Assembly (NCBI RefSeq): GCF_004526235.1
Contig: NZ_CP038159.1
Coordinates: 1,922,001 to 1,986,000, forward strand
Direction: 5' to 3'
Origin: Sphingobacterium sp. CZ-2
Lineage (GTDB): Bacteria; Bacteroidota; Bacteroidia; Sphingobacteriales; Sphingobacteriaceae
DNA: 64,000 nucleotides
This document shows positions 9,575-18,302 of this stretch, in pieces. How positions within the stretch are numbered: the first letter of the stretch is position 1; the number at the start of each line of letters is the position of its first letter. The translations under genes were made by a program, and so were the position numbers. The notes under the pieces were generated by a model. The model did not search any database and was not told the DNA's origin. It saw only the letters and a list, made by a program, of their open reading frames with translations.

Positions 9575-10153
9575 ATGGCAATTTACAGATTTAGGGTAAC
9601 CTTTGAAGACTATGAGGATGTGTACAGAGAGGTTGACATGCCTTCTAAAGCAACTTTTTTAGAACTGCATGAAACGATCCATAAATCAACGGGTTACGAT
9701 CAGGACAAATCTTCTTCTTTTTATGTAAGTAATGACCAATGGAAAAAAGGCACTGAAATCGCATTTCAACCTAATGAAAGGAAGAAGAGTGCAGGTGTAT
9801 TATTGGTAGAAGATGTTCGACTTAGTAAATTCATCGATGATCCACATCAGAAATTTTACTACGTATATAATTTTGATCGTCCATACGACTTTCATGTTGA
9901 GCTGATCAAGATCCTTAAAGAAGAGGATGGGAAGGAATATCCTGCGGTATTCAAAAAAGTGGGTGAAGCACCAAAAGTGGTATCTGCGGCTAATTTCCCT
10001 GTTACAGGCGATGAGGATGATGACGATGATTATGTTGAAGAAGTTGGCGAAGAGTACGGTGTAGATGAGGAGGATGATTATGATATGTTCGATGACGAAG
10101 AAGGGGAAGAAGGAGAAGGCGAAGATAAAAGTTCATCAAACGAAGATTATTAA
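9575..10153 (+). CDS. IS1096 passenger TnpR / pRiA4b ORF-3-like protein with acidic tail
   Basis: This 192-residue protein starts YRFRVTFEDYEDVYREV and has the beta-rich fold signature of the pRiA4b ORF-3-like family (PF07929), including DPHQKFYYVYNFDRPYDFHVEL. About 45 C-terminal residues are almost all Asp, Glu, Gly and Ser. Despite the family name there are no mobile-element features around it; such genes are common chromosomal genes next to miaA in this phylum. Function unknown. A strong terminator at 10176-10208 follows. Confidence 0.75.
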   Translation: MAIYRFRVTFEDYEDVYREVDMPSKATFLELHETIHKSTGYDQDKSSSFYVSNDQWKKGTEIAFQPNERKKSAGVLLVEDVRLSKFIDDPHQKFYYVYNFDRPYDFHVELIKILKEEDGKEYPAVFKKVGEAPKVVSAANFPVTGDEDDDDDYVEEVGEEYGVDEEDDYDMFDDEEGEEGEGEDKSSSNEDY

Positions 10154-10175
10154 GATTTTTTAGATTCGAATAGGA

Positions 10176-10208
10176 ATAGATGATAGCCAAACTATCATCT
10201 ATTTTTTT
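10176..10208 (+). terminator. Rho-independent terminator
   Basis: An 11-base perfect stem (ATAGATGATAG with CTATCATCTAT), a five-base loop and a run of seven T. It closes the pRiA4b-like gene 11 bases before the miaA start. Confidence 0.85.
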
Positions 10209-10219
10209 AAATATCCCTT

Positions 10220-11134
10220 ATGTCAAGTCAGAAAACATTGATTGTTGTTGTTGGACCTACTGCTGTTGGCAAGACGGCTATGGGCATCGCCTTGGCAAAA
10301 TATTTCAAAACATCCATTATATCGGCTGATTCCCGCCAATTCTATCAAGAAATGAGTATAGGGACAGCCAAACCGACGAAAGAGGAACTTGCCGAAGCCA
10401 AACATTATTTTATCGATTCCCATTCCATTGCCACTGATTATACGGCGGGTGATTATGAACGGGAAGCACTCCAATGCTTGGAAGAATTATTCAAAACTAC
10501 AGATGTAGTGATCGCTGTTGGAGGATCTGGTTTATTTGTTCGTGCGCTGACAGAAGGACTGGATGATTTACCTAAGGCACCGGAAGAAGTCCGTGAATCT
10601 TTGAACCAATCCTTTAAGGAACATGGTTTGCAACCCCTCCAAGACAGATTAAAGGCGGTTGATCCCACTTACTATGCCAAGGCTGATATAGAAAATCCGC
10701 AGCGTGTAATCCGTGCATTGGAAGTTTTTGAAGCTTCAGGGAAACCTATTTCTCATTTTATGAAAAATGAGGCAGTGAAAAGACCATTTAATGTCATCAG
10801 CATCGGGCTGAATACCGATAGAGCGGTGTTGTACGAACGAATCAATCGTCGGGTAGACATCATGATGGAACAAGGTCTTTTAGCGGAAGTACAATCCCTT
10901 TCCTCCTATAAAAATAAGCCAGCGCTATTGACGGTTGGTTATGCAGAACTATTCGATTACCTCGATGGTCTAATCTCTTTGGAGGAGGCAATAGAGCGTA
11001 TCAAACAGAACTCTAGGCGTTACGCAAAACGACAAATTACCTGGTTCAAGAAATATGGCCACACCCATTGGTTCGAACCGAACGATGTGCAGGCCGTTCT
11101 GGATTTTCTATCTGAAAAATTGCCAAAAAAATAG
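10220..11134 (+). CDS. miaA: tRNA dimethylallyltransferase
   Basis: MiaA transfers the dimethylallyl group to A37 of tRNAs that read UNN codons. The 304-residue protein shows the P-loop VGPTAVGKTAMG near residue 11, SADSRQFYQEMSIGTAKP near residue 36, AVGGSGLFVRAL near 97, ENPQRVIRALE near 157 and LTVGYAELFDYL near 235. The C-terminal RYAKRQITWFKK is also typical. Length and start are normal. The last base of its stop is the first base of a hairpin that terminates the convergent lipoprotein gene. Confidence 0.95.
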   Translation: MSSQKTLIVVVGPTAVGKTAMGIALAKYFKTSIISADSRQFYQEMSIGTAKPTKEELAEAKHYFIDSHSIATDYTAGDYEREALQCLEELFKTTDVVIAVGGSGLFVRALTEGLDDLPKAPEEVRESLNQSFKEHGLQPLQDRLKAVDPTYYAKADIENPQRVIRALEVFEASGKPISHFMKNEAVKRPFNVISIGLNTDRAVLYERINRRVDIMMEQGLLAEVQSLSSYKNKPALLTVGYAELFDYLDGLISLEEAIERIKQNSRRYAKRQITWFKKYGHTHWFEPNDVQAVLDFLSEKLPKK

Positions 11135-11151
11135 CCCCTCTTTCAAGGGGC
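11126..11151 (-). terminator. Terminator for the minus-strand lipoprotein gene
   Basis: The six-base stem GCCCCT/AGGGGC (11134-11151) is followed on the minus strand by a T-rich run (complement of the A run at 11126-11132). It lies 29 bases past the lipoprotein stop and overlaps the miaA 3' end. Confidence 0.6.
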
Positions 11152-11179
11152 ATTCATTTGTGTATGTAATAGATGTGAT

Positions 11180-11986
11180 TTAATCGTTTGGCAGCTCTTC
11201 CAGGTATTTCAATTCACTCTCTGATAAACCTTGAGAAGAATCGGTTAGCGTCCATAGAATATCCTGCAATTCATCAACAATATCCCAATAATCGCTACTG
11301 TAATCTTCCTGTACGTTGTATTGTTCAATGTTTATTTTTTTATTCTTTAACTTGTTGATCAGGTCATGAATGATTCTTGAATTGGTAACCACCGCAAAAT
11401 CATATTGTTCAGAACTTGATGAACTTGATTTTGATGCATTTCCACAGTACATATGTAGATCCAACAGTTTCGTGCTGTTTGCAGGGATGGTAATCGTCAC
11501 TTTCTTTAGTAGTACACCATTCTGATAATGTCCCGACCTAGATTTAATGACCAATCCTGCCGGTATTTCAAATCTTTTTTCAGAAGAAGTGCTGTTCTTC
11601 AAATTAAGTGCTAGCCTTACATATTCCCCACTTCCTCTTGTGAAATCAGCGGTATTATTAGCTAAATCTGCTTTCAGAGCAGCTCTTTTTTTGGAAATAG
11701 ATGCTTTGAATCCTTGTTGTGTTTCGGTATTTACCTTGGAGAAATTACCATAGTATCCCGAGAAGCCTGTGATCTCACCTTCTTGGCTAATCCCTTCAGG
11801 TAGGGTGTATTTTATCCCTGTCAACTCTCCCTCTTTATCCCCAAGGCCAGGGATCTCTCCTGGAGTGTAATCTTTTAATTCTTGGTTATAGGAGGTATCA
11901 TCATCACTGTCTTTTGAACATGAAATTTGGAAGAAGCAGATACTGCATAAAAGGACAAGGCTTGTCAAGATGGATCGTTTTTTCAT
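11180..11986 (-). CDS. Hypothetical secreted lipoprotein
   Basis: A 268-residue protein starting MKKRSILTSLVLL with a lipobox at ICFFQISCSKDSDDD (cysteine near residue 24). The charged tail after the cysteine suits surface or outer-membrane lipoproteins. The rest is a beta-rich domain with KKVTITIPANSTKLLDL and a serine run (KSSSSSSEQ) near residue 190; no family recognised. ATG 11986 is preferred to an upstream ATG because it begins a proper signal peptide. A TACCTTTG box lies about 50 bases upstream on the same strand. Confidence 0.7.
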   Translation of the reverse strand: MKKRSILTSLVLLCSICFFQISCSKDSDDDTSYNQELKDYTPGEIPGLGDKEGELTGIKYTLPEGISQEGEITGFSGYYGNFSKVNTETQQGFKASISKKRAALKADLANNTADFTRGSGEYVRLALNLKNSTSSEKRFEIPAGLVIKSRSGHYQNGVLLKKVTITIPANSTKLLDLHMYCGNASKSSSSSSEQYDFAVVTNSRIIHDLINKLKNKKINIEQYNVQEDYSSDYWDIVDELQDILWTLTDSSQGLSESELKYLEELPND

Positions 11987-12035
11987 AAGATTCGTTTTAT
12001 TAATAGTAAGTTTCAATTGAATAGAACTTCTGTCT

Positions 12036-12043
12036 CAAAGGTA
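12036..12043 (-). promoter_or_regulatory. -7 box of the lipoprotein gene (TACCTTTG)
   Basis: CAAAGGTA on the plus strand reads TACCTTTG on the minus strand, about 50 bases before the lipoprotein ATG. No clear -33 element was found. Confidence 0.45.
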
Positions 12044-12197
12044 TGAAGAAGAAAAACCTTAAAAAATACCGGATTTCAGGTAAATTTCATTTCATTTTCC
12101 GGGAGTTGGCAAAGTTTACAATTTGCGCAATCGATTGACAGCAATTTCAGAAGGAGAGAATTCTTATATTGTCGCTCAAATTATAATACCCCATATC

Positions 12198-14345
12198 ATG
12201 ATTTTCAAGAAACTACCTTATTTGACGCTTTCGATGGTCCTAGGCCTTTCGTCCGTTCATGCGCAATCAAGAGTTGATAAACCATTTAATGATAATTGGC
12301 AATTCTATAAAGCGAACAACAGCACATTTTTTACGGATTTTGATAATGGCACTAAGTATTTTGAAAGCCAAAGTCAATGGACCAAATTAGAAGTTTGGGA
12401 GGATATTCAGTTGCCTCATACCTATAATAGGGAAGATATGCAGAAAGACCGGAATTTCTTTGAAGGCAAAGCTGTTTATCAAAAGAAATTCCAGATGACA
12501 GCCTCGGATAAGGAAAAAAGGAGCTTTCTGAAATTTGAAGGAGTAGGGGCAGTCGCTCAACTGTTCATCAATGGAAATTATATTGGGGAACATAAGGGCG
12601 GATATGGCATGTTCGTTTTTGAGATCACCAATTCGGTGGATTATGATAAAGAGAATACTGTGGTTGTTGTAACCGACAATAAATCGAGACGTGATATTAT
12701 TCCGATCAACCAATTTTTATTTCCGGTATATGGCGGTATTTACAGGCCTGTGCATTTGATCCAAACGAATAAAACAGGATTTGTAGTTACGGACCAAGCT
12801 TCTGACGGTATTTACATCCGTCAGAAAAATGTATCTTCCAAAAGTGCAGATGTTTCGGTTGAAGTAAAACTGGAAACCAAAGAAAAGCATACCCAATCGG
12901 GAGAATTGCTTGTTGAAATCCGGGATTTTGAAGGCAAGGTGGTGCAAACGGAAAAACAGGCGGTTAAGATAAGTCCACAAGGTGTAACCTATGTAACCCA
13001 GGATATCAAGATGAAATCGCCAAGATTGTGGGACGGCGTTAGGGATCCATACCTCTATTCCTTGACCGCGAAATTAATGGTGCAAGGGAAAGAGATGGAT
13101 GCGGTAAAACAACCGTTGGGAGTTCGTAAAGTAGAATTGATCGCGGGTAAAGGTGTGTTCTTAAATGGCAAGCAATATCCAATGTTTGGTGTATGTAGAC
13201 ATCAGGACCGGGAAGGATTTGGAAGTGCATTAAGTTTTGAACAGCATAAGGAGGATTTCGAATTTATGAAGGAAATGGGGGTTACTACGCTCCGTTTGGC
13301 ACATTATCAGCAATCTCCGGAGGTATATGCTTTGGCTGATACTGTAGGTTTTCTGACCTGGGCGGAGATTCCTTTTGTGAACAGGGTGTCGTATTATGAG
13401 AATGATAATGCGAAGCAGCAGATGCATGAATTGGTGAAACAGAATTTCAACCATCCTTCTATTTATATCTGGGGAGTACATAATGAAGTATATTCTAAAA
13501 CTGCGGATGAACAAGTTCCGGTGTTGTCTAGGGAATTGAATGATATCGCAAAGACATTGGATCCAGATCGTTATACTGTAGCAGTTACGGGGTATAATGT
13601 GGTTGATCGTCAGGAAAATCTGAGTACAGATGTACAGGGGATAAACCATTATTTCGGATGGTATGGTGGTAAGATTGAAGATCTGAAACCATGGGCTGAA
13701 AAGGTTCAGCAGAATTTCCCGGATTATAAGGTTATTTTATCGGAATATGGGGCAGATGGAAATATAGATATTGGCCAAGAGTTGTTGGAACAACCTAAGG
13801 ATGTGGTTTCTGGAAAATCATTTCCAGAGAATTATCAAACGGAGACCCATATTAAGCAATGGGCTGCGATTGAGCAGAATCCAATTATTTTGGCTTCTTA
13901 TGTGTGGAACATGTTCGAATTTGCGGTTCCTGCCTGGAATAGGGGTGGTGTGAATGCAAGAAACTTAAAAGGGCTGATTACATTTGATCGCAAGCGTAAA
14001 AAAGATTCTTTCTATTGGTATAAGGCCAATTGGAATCCTGAGCCGATGATTTATTTGGCGAATAGGAGAGATAATAAAAGAACAAATGCAAGTACAAAGA
14101 TTCAGGTATTTTCGAATTTAAGTAATGTGGTTGTTTCGGTTAATGGGAAAGATTATAAGGCAGTGAAAGGGGAGAATGATAAGCATTGGGTGGTAGAGCA
14201 GGTTCAGCTTCAAAAAGGTGAGAATAGGATTGTAGCGAAGGGGGATGCTGTTGGGAAAGTAGGGAAAGTTGGGGATAAATCTGCCGGGGGTAAAGATGCT
14301 GGGGCTAATGTGTTGACCGATGAAATGATTTGGACCTTGGAATAG
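12198..14345 (+). CDS. Glycoside hydrolase family 2 (beta-galactosidase/glucuronidase-like)
   Basis: A secreted 715-residue GH2 enzyme. ATG 12198 starts a signal peptide (MIFKKLPYLTLSMVLG..SVHAQ). It is followed by the jelly-roll sugar-binding domain, an Ig-like domain and the TIM barrel. The acid/base glutamate is in IYIWGVHNEVYSKT and the nucleophile glutamate in VILSEYGADGN; HTYNREDM and FPVYGGIYRPVHL are conserved GH2 blocks. Substrate is not readable from sequence. The C-terminus contains an odd Gly/Lys/Ala-rich stretch (GDAVGKVGKVGDKSAGGKDA) before LTDEMIWTLE, which looks like a local repeat expansion. A nested REP-like element follows 38 bases after the stop. Confidence 0.85.
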   Translation: MIFKKLPYLTLSMVLGLSSVHAQSRVDKPFNDNWQFYKANNSTFFTDFDNGTKYFESQSQWTKLEVWEDIQLPHTYNREDMQKDRNFFEGKAVYQKKFQMTASDKEKRSFLKFEGVGAVAQLFINGNYIGEHKGGYGMFVFEITNSVDYDKENTVVVVTDNKSRRDIIPINQFLFPVYGGIYRPVHLIQTNKTGFVVTDQASDGIYIRQKNVSSKSADVSVEVKLETKEKHTQSGELLVEIRDFEGKVVQTEKQAVKISPQGVTYVTQDIKMKSPRLWDGVRDPYLYSLTAKLMVQGKEMDAVKQPLGVRKVELIAGKGVFLNGKQYPMFGVCRHQDREGFGSALSFEQHKEDFEFMKEMGVTTLRLAHYQQSPEVYALADTVGFLTWAEIPFVNRVSYYENDNAKQQMHELVKQNFNHPSIYIWGVHNEVYSKTADEQVPVLSRELNDIAKTLDPDRYTVAVTGYNVVDRQENLSTDVQGINHYFGWYGGKIEDLKPWAEKVQQNFPDYKVILSEYGADGNIDIGQELLEQPKDVVSGKSFPENYQTETHIKQWAAIEQNPIILASYVWNMFEFAVPAWNRGGVNARNLKGLITFDRKRKKDSFYWYKANWNPEPMIYLANRRDNKRTNASTKIQVFSNLSNVVVSVNGKDYKAVKGENDKHWVVEQVQLQKGENRIVAKGDAVGKVGKVGDKSAGGKDAGANVLTDEMIWTLE

Positions 14346-14383
14346 ATTAGGGGTTGGAATAGATTGAAGGAATTCACTCAAAC

Positions 14384-14549
14384 GTCATTGCGAGGAGGTA
14401 CGACGAAGCAATCTTCCCTCATGTCATGCTGAGCGTAGTCGAAGCATCTGTTCGTTAGTAACCGTACAGATCCTTCGACGATGCTCAGCATGACAAAGTG
14501 TAAAGATTGCTTCGTTCCTCGCAATGACGATAAAGTTCCTCGCAATGAC
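14384..14549. repeat. Nested REP-like element (palindrome inside palindrome)
   Basis: The outer palindrome has arms starting GTCATTGCGAGG and GAAGCAATCTT on the left and the inverse (AAGATTGCTTCGTTCCTCGCAATGAC type) near 14502-14528 on the right. Between the arms sits a second, different palindrome (14423-14494) with ends GTCATGCTGAGC and GCTCAGCATGAC. A partial extra arm follows at 14536-14549. The same nesting recurs at 41821-41965. The element separates the convergent GH2 and ilvE genes. Confidence 0.8.
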
Positions 14550-14577
14550 GTGAATTAACCCTAATCAACCATTATCC

Positions 14578-15648
14578 CTACTTCACTATAAAATTCCAGC
14601 CATATGGATCTTCGATCCTACCATATCTTAAATCATTCAAATAATTCAATACCTTATTTGAAAACTCTCTTCCTTCAACCGGAGGAAGACTATAATCCTC
14701 ACCTTCATATCCAATACGATCAATATGCGTAATGGTCGCCGCAGTACCTGCCGCAAAAGCTTCCGTAACTTTACCCTCTTTTATCCCATCGATCAGCTCC
14801 TGAACAGAAACCTTACGTTGCTCTGCCTTATAACCCCATTTTTCAGCTAATTCCATAATCGTCCTACGCGTCACACCATGAAGAATCGTATCCCCATGAG
14901 GCGTAATAATCGTATCCCCAATTCGGAAGATCAAATTCGCTGTACCAGCTTCTTCAATGTACTTATGCTCAAGCGCATCCGTCCACATGATCTGATCATA
15001 GCCTTCATCGTTCGCTAATTGCGTAGGATATAACGATAACGCATAATTCCCAGCATTTTTAGAGAAACCAACACCACCTTCAGCAGCACGTGTATAATGC
15101 GTTTCCACTTTTAAACTGATCGGTTTGCTGTAATACGCACCTACCGGACAAGTGATAATAATGAATTTGTATGATTTTGATGGATGTACGCCCAATGCAG
15201 CTTCAGTCGCAAACATAAAAGGTCGAATATAAAGGGAAGTTCCACCTACTGCTGGAACCCAATCTCTATCTACATCCAATAATTTTTTTAACCCATCCAT
15301 GAAGATCTCTTCCGGCACCTCTGGCATCTGCAAACGTGCAGCAGATTTATTGAATCTTTCCCAGTTTTTATCCGGACGGAAAATGCTTACCGTACCATCT
15401 TCAAACTTATATCCTTTGATACCTTCAAAAATTGCTTGACCATAGTGCAGTGCAGACATGGAAGGGCTTACAGAAAGGTCTCCATAAGGCACAATGCTTA
15501 CATCTTCCCATTTGCCATTGTCGTAGCTAGCTACGAGCATGTGATCAGACATGATCTGTCCGAATTTTAAATTGTTAAAGTCTACCTGCGAGAGTCTTGA
15601 TTGTGTTACTGGCTCTACGCGAAATGAAATTTGTTCTGTCGCGCTCAT
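14578..15648 (-). CDS. ilvE: Branched-chain amino acid aminotransferase
   Basis: A 356-residue fold-type IV PLP aminotransferase of the longer (eukaryotic-like) BCAT type, interconverting Leu/Ile/Val and their 2-oxo acids with glutamate. Visible blocks are SALHYGQAIFEGIKGYK near residue 67, YIRPFMFATE, the PLP lysine in VGFSKNAGNYA near 197, DQIMWTDALEHKYIEEAGTAN, and TPHGDTILHGVTRRTIMELA. Length and start are normal. It is a single gene with a TAATTTTG box about 34 bases upstream. Confidence 0.93.
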   Translation of the reverse strand: MSATEQISFRVEPVTQSRLSQVDFNNLKFGQIMSDHMLVASYDNGKWEDVSIVPYGDLSVSPSMSALHYGQAIFEGIKGYKFEDGTVSIFRPDKNWERFNKSAARLQMPEVPEEIFMDGLKKLLDVDRDWVPAVGGTSLYIRPFMFATEAALGVHPSKSYKFIIITCPVGAYYSKPISLKVETHYTRAAEGGVGFSKNAGNYALSLYPTQLANDEGYDQIMWTDALEHKYIEEAGTANLIFRIGDTIITPHGDTILHGVTRRTIMELAEKWGYKAEQRKVSVQELIDGIKEGKVTEAFAAGTAATITHIDRIGYEGEDYSLPPVEGREFSNKVLNYLNDLRYGRIEDPYGWNFIVK

Positions 15649-15682
15649 ATCTTAATTGATTGTTTTCGTTCTGCAAGTTAGG

Positions 15683-15690
15683 CAAAATTA
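15683..15690 (-). promoter_or_regulatory. -7 box of ilvE (TAATTTTG)
   Basis: CAAAATTA on the plus strand reads TAATTTTG on the minus strand, 34 bases before the ilvE ATG. No good -33 element is visible. Confidence 0.5.
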
Positions 15691-15848
15691 TTAAAATCCA
15701 TACATTGTATGTTTTCCTATTCAGCACTGTATACTCTTTGCTATACAGTTAAGTATTAATACCCGAAAAATCCGAGAAAATTCAGTTCGGTATAATATTT
15801 GGATTATCGACCGGCAACTAACAATATTTTGTTAACAAACAACAGGTT

Positions 15849-15959
15849 ATGGAAAGGAAATTGACAAATTTTAATAATTACGAAACAAAAGAAGTAGGTG
15901 GTTGGAAATTCATCTTGGGTTTTTTTGTGTTTCTATATAAAACAGCGATTCGTCCTTAA
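15849..15959 (+). CDS. Possible 36-residue peptide with double-glycine leader
   Basis: The gap between ilvE and the GH3-family gene holds one short plus-strand frame, ATG 15849 to TAA 15957-15959. The product begins MERKLTNFNNYETKEVGG, followed by WKFILGFFVFLYKTAIRP. The first half is polar with a GG at residues 17-18, and the second is hydrophobic with a basic end, as in peptides cleaved and exported by C39-peptidase ABC transporters. No such transporter is in the window. The rest of the gap (15649-15998) shows the ilvE promoter and A+T-rich DNA. Low certainty that it is translated. Confidence 0.35.
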   Translation: MERKLTNFNNYETKEVGGWKFILGFFVFLYKTAIRP

Positions 15960-15998
15960 TAATAGGCTATCATTGGTGGTCAAGCGACCCACCATTCA

Positions 15999-17516
15999 CT
16001 AACTATTTTTCATTAATTCGAGCAGGGGATCAAGATATTCTCTACTATTCGCTAATCTTGGGACTTTATTTTGTCCACCTAATTTACCCCTACTTTTCAT
16101 CCATTTGTAGAAGGTTTCTTGAGGAGCATGATGTATGATCGGCTTATTCAAGGCCATATTCTTGTGACGTTTAGCGTCATAGTCGGAATTTATCTCGCGA
16201 AGGGTATTATCCAAAATATCACAGAATCTTTCGAAGTCTATTGGGTCTTTTTCAAATTCGATGACCCACTCATGTGCTCCAGCTTCCCCTTGCCTAAAAT
16301 AAACTGGCCCTGCTGTATAATCTTTGATGTTCGCATCGGTGGCCATACAAGCGGCTGCTAAGGCATGTTCCACATTATCCACGATCACTTCTTCTCCAAA
16401 AGTATTGATGTACTGTTTGGTTCTTCCTGAGATCTGAAATCGATAAGGTGTGGTCGAAGTGAATTTAATTGTATCACCAATCTTATATCTCCAAAGACCA
16501 GCATTGGTAGAAATAATGAGGGCATAATTCTTCCCGATTTCTACTTCATGTAAACCGAGAGTTTTAGGATTCTCTTCGTGGATATTCTCCATCGGAAGAA
16601 ATTCATAATAGATTCCATAATCCAACATCAATAAGAGGTCGTCGGAGTCCGACTGGTCCTGGATTCCAAAATATCCTTCCGAAGCATTGTAGTTCTCCAG
16701 GTAATACATGCTATCCGAAGGGATCAATCTTTTGAACTGTTCCTTATAAGGCTTGAAACTGACGCCGCCATGTCCATAGAATTCCAGGTTTGGCCATACT
16801 TCCAAGAGGTTGTCTTTCCCTGTAAGCTCCAGGATGCGGTTTGCCATGACAATGTTCCAGGTAGGCACTCCAGCCAATGAGGTTACATTTTCTTTGATGG
16901 TGATCTCCGCAATCTGAGCAATCTTTTCCTCAAAATTCGGATTTAGGGTCACCTCAAGCGTTGGTGTCCTTTTGAACTCTGCCCAAAAGGGAAGATTTCG
17001 GATCAATATTGAGGATAAGTCCCCATAATAGGAATCAGGGCTGAAATTGTTGATTTGGGAGGATCCACCGATAACCACGGATTTTCCGGTGAAGACTTTG
17101 TTCTCTGGCTTATTATGGCAGTAAATGGAAAGCATGTCCTTTCCGCCTTGGTAATGGCATTCTTCTAATGCCTCAATACTTACAGGAATAAATTTACTGC
17201 GGTCAGAAGTAGTGCCTGAGCTTTTCGCGAACCACTTGATGTCTGATGGCCAAAGAATGTTCTGTTCGCCTTTGATCATCCGGTCCACATAACCTTTGAT
17301 GTCATCATAATCCTGGATCGGTACCCTTCTTTTGTATTCATCTGGCGTAAAGATGCTATTATAGCCGTATTTTTTACCCCATTCTGTAGCTTCTGCGGCT
17401 GATATCAAACTCTGGAACCACTCATCCTGTACATCATGAGGATATTTCATGAACAACTCAATCTGATGAATGCGTTTTTTCATGATCCAGGTAAAAAGTG
17501 AGTTCAGTAAAGCCAT
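15999..17516 (-). CDS. GH3 (auxin-responsive promoter) family acyl-adenylate protein
   Basis: A 505-residue member of the GH3 family (PF03321), adenylate-forming enzymes that in plants join acids to amino acids. The N-terminal half has IPIQDYDDIKGYVDRMIKGE-like residues and the ATP-binding FAKSSGTTSDRSKFIP (near residue 105). The middle carries YNASEGYFGIQD and the C-terminal half has GRTKQYINTFGEEV. The bacterial substrate is unknown. The start MALLNSLFTWIMKKRIHQIE is plausible; an internal Met (MKKRIHQ) is an alternative. It lies 22 bases downstream of lptB on the same strand, so the two are probably co-transcribed. Confidence 0.85.
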   Translation of the reverse strand: MALLNSLFTWIMKKRIHQIELFMKYPHDVQDEWFQSLISAAEATEWGKKYGYNSIFTPDEYKRRVPIQDYDDIKGYVDRMIKGEQNILWPSDIKWFAKSSGTTSDRSKFIPVSIEALEECHYQGGKDMLSIYCHNKPENKVFTGKSVVIGGSSQINNFSPDSYYGDLSSILIRNLPFWAEFKRTPTLEVTLNPNFEEKIAQIAEITIKENVTSLAGVPTWNIVMANRILELTGKDNLLEVWPNLEFYGHGGVSFKPYKEQFKRLIPSDSMYYLENYNASEGYFGIQDQSDSDDLLLMLDYGIYYEFLPMENIHEENPKTLGLHEVEIGKNYALIISTNAGLWRYKIGDTIKFTSTTPYRFQISGRTKQYINTFGEEVIVDNVEHALAAACMATDANIKDYTAGPVYFRQGEAGAHEWVIEFEKDPIDFERFCDILDNTLREINSDYDAKRHKNMALNKPIIHHAPQETFYKWMKSRGKLGGQNKVPRLANSREYLDPLLELMKNS

Positions 17517-17538
17517 AGTGTATTGCCGAAAGCTAAAT

Positions 17539-18273
17539 TTAGAATTTTTTTCTTCTCAATTCAAAATGTCTACCCAAATAGAATTTACGTGCAAGTTCAT
17601 TGTTCGCGATTTCTTCGGGTGTTCCAGTTAACATGATCTTACCTTCGGTAAGGAGATATGCCCTGTCCGTAATGGAAAGAGTTTCCTGTACGTTGTGGTC
17701 AGTAATAAGGATACCGATGTTTCTGGTCTTTAATTTTGCGACGATGGTTTGAATCTCTTCCACGGCGATCGGGTCGACCCCTGCAAAAGGCTCATCCAAT
17801 AGAATAAAGCTCGGATTGGCGGCCAAAGCGCGAGCAATTTCCGTCCGGCGTCTTTCACCACCCGATAGTAGATCGCCCCGGTTCTTACGAACCCGGTGCA
17901 AACTGAATTCGGTAAGTAATTCTTCCAGTTTTTCCTTGCGTTCAGCTTTGTTGGGGTAATGGATTTCCAATACCGCCATAATGTTGTTCTCCACAGATAA
18001 CTTACGGAAAACGGAAGCCTCTTGAGCCAAATAACCAATACCGCGTTGCGCACGTTTGTACATCGCATCTTGTGTGATTTCAAGATCATCTAAGTACACA
18101 TGCCCATCATTGGGCTTGATCAATCCCACGATCATATAGAAAGAAGTGGTTTTACCGGCTCCATTGGGGCCTAATAAACCGACAATCTCCCCTTGTTCTA
18201 CGTGGAAGGAAACATCATTAACAACAGTACGTTGTTTGTATTTTTTGATGAGATGTTCTGCTCTAAGAATCAT
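17539..18273 (-). CDS. lptB: LPS export ABC transporter ATP-binding protein
   Basis: LptB powers transport of lipopolysaccharide from the inner membrane to the cell surface with LptFG. The 244-residue ATPase shows Walker [14 protein letters not shown] (near residue 35), the Q-loop region [13 protein letters not shown] typical of LptB, signature [15 protein letters not shown] (near 138), Walker [14 protein letters not shown], and the switch histidine in [11 protein letters not shown]. lptF and lptG are not in the window. It follows recJ by 29 bases and has its own TATCTTTG box in that gap. Confidence 0.93.
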   Translation of the reverse strand: MILRAEHLIKKYKQRTVVNDVSFHVEQGEIVGLLGPNGAGKTTSFYMIVGLIKPNDGHVYLDDLEITQDAMYKRAQRGIGYLAQEASVFRKLSVENNIMAVLEIHYPNKAERKEKLEELLTEFSLHRVRKNRGDLLSGGERRRTEIARALAANPSFILLDEPFAGVDPIAVEEIQTIVAKLKTRNIGILITDHNVQETLSITDRAYLLTEGKIMLTGTPEEIANNELARKFYLGRHFELRRKKF

Positions 18274-18291
18274 GTGTTATTCCTTTATCTG

Positions 18292-18299
18292 CAAAGATA
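18292..18299 (-). promoter_or_regulatory. -7 box of lptB (TATCTTTG)
   Basis: CAAAGATA on the plus strand reads TATCTTTG on the minus strand, 18 bases before the lptB ATG and just past the recJ stop. This suggests lptB-GH3 can be transcribed separately from recJ. Confidence 0.5.
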
Positions 18300-18302
18300 T
18301 TT

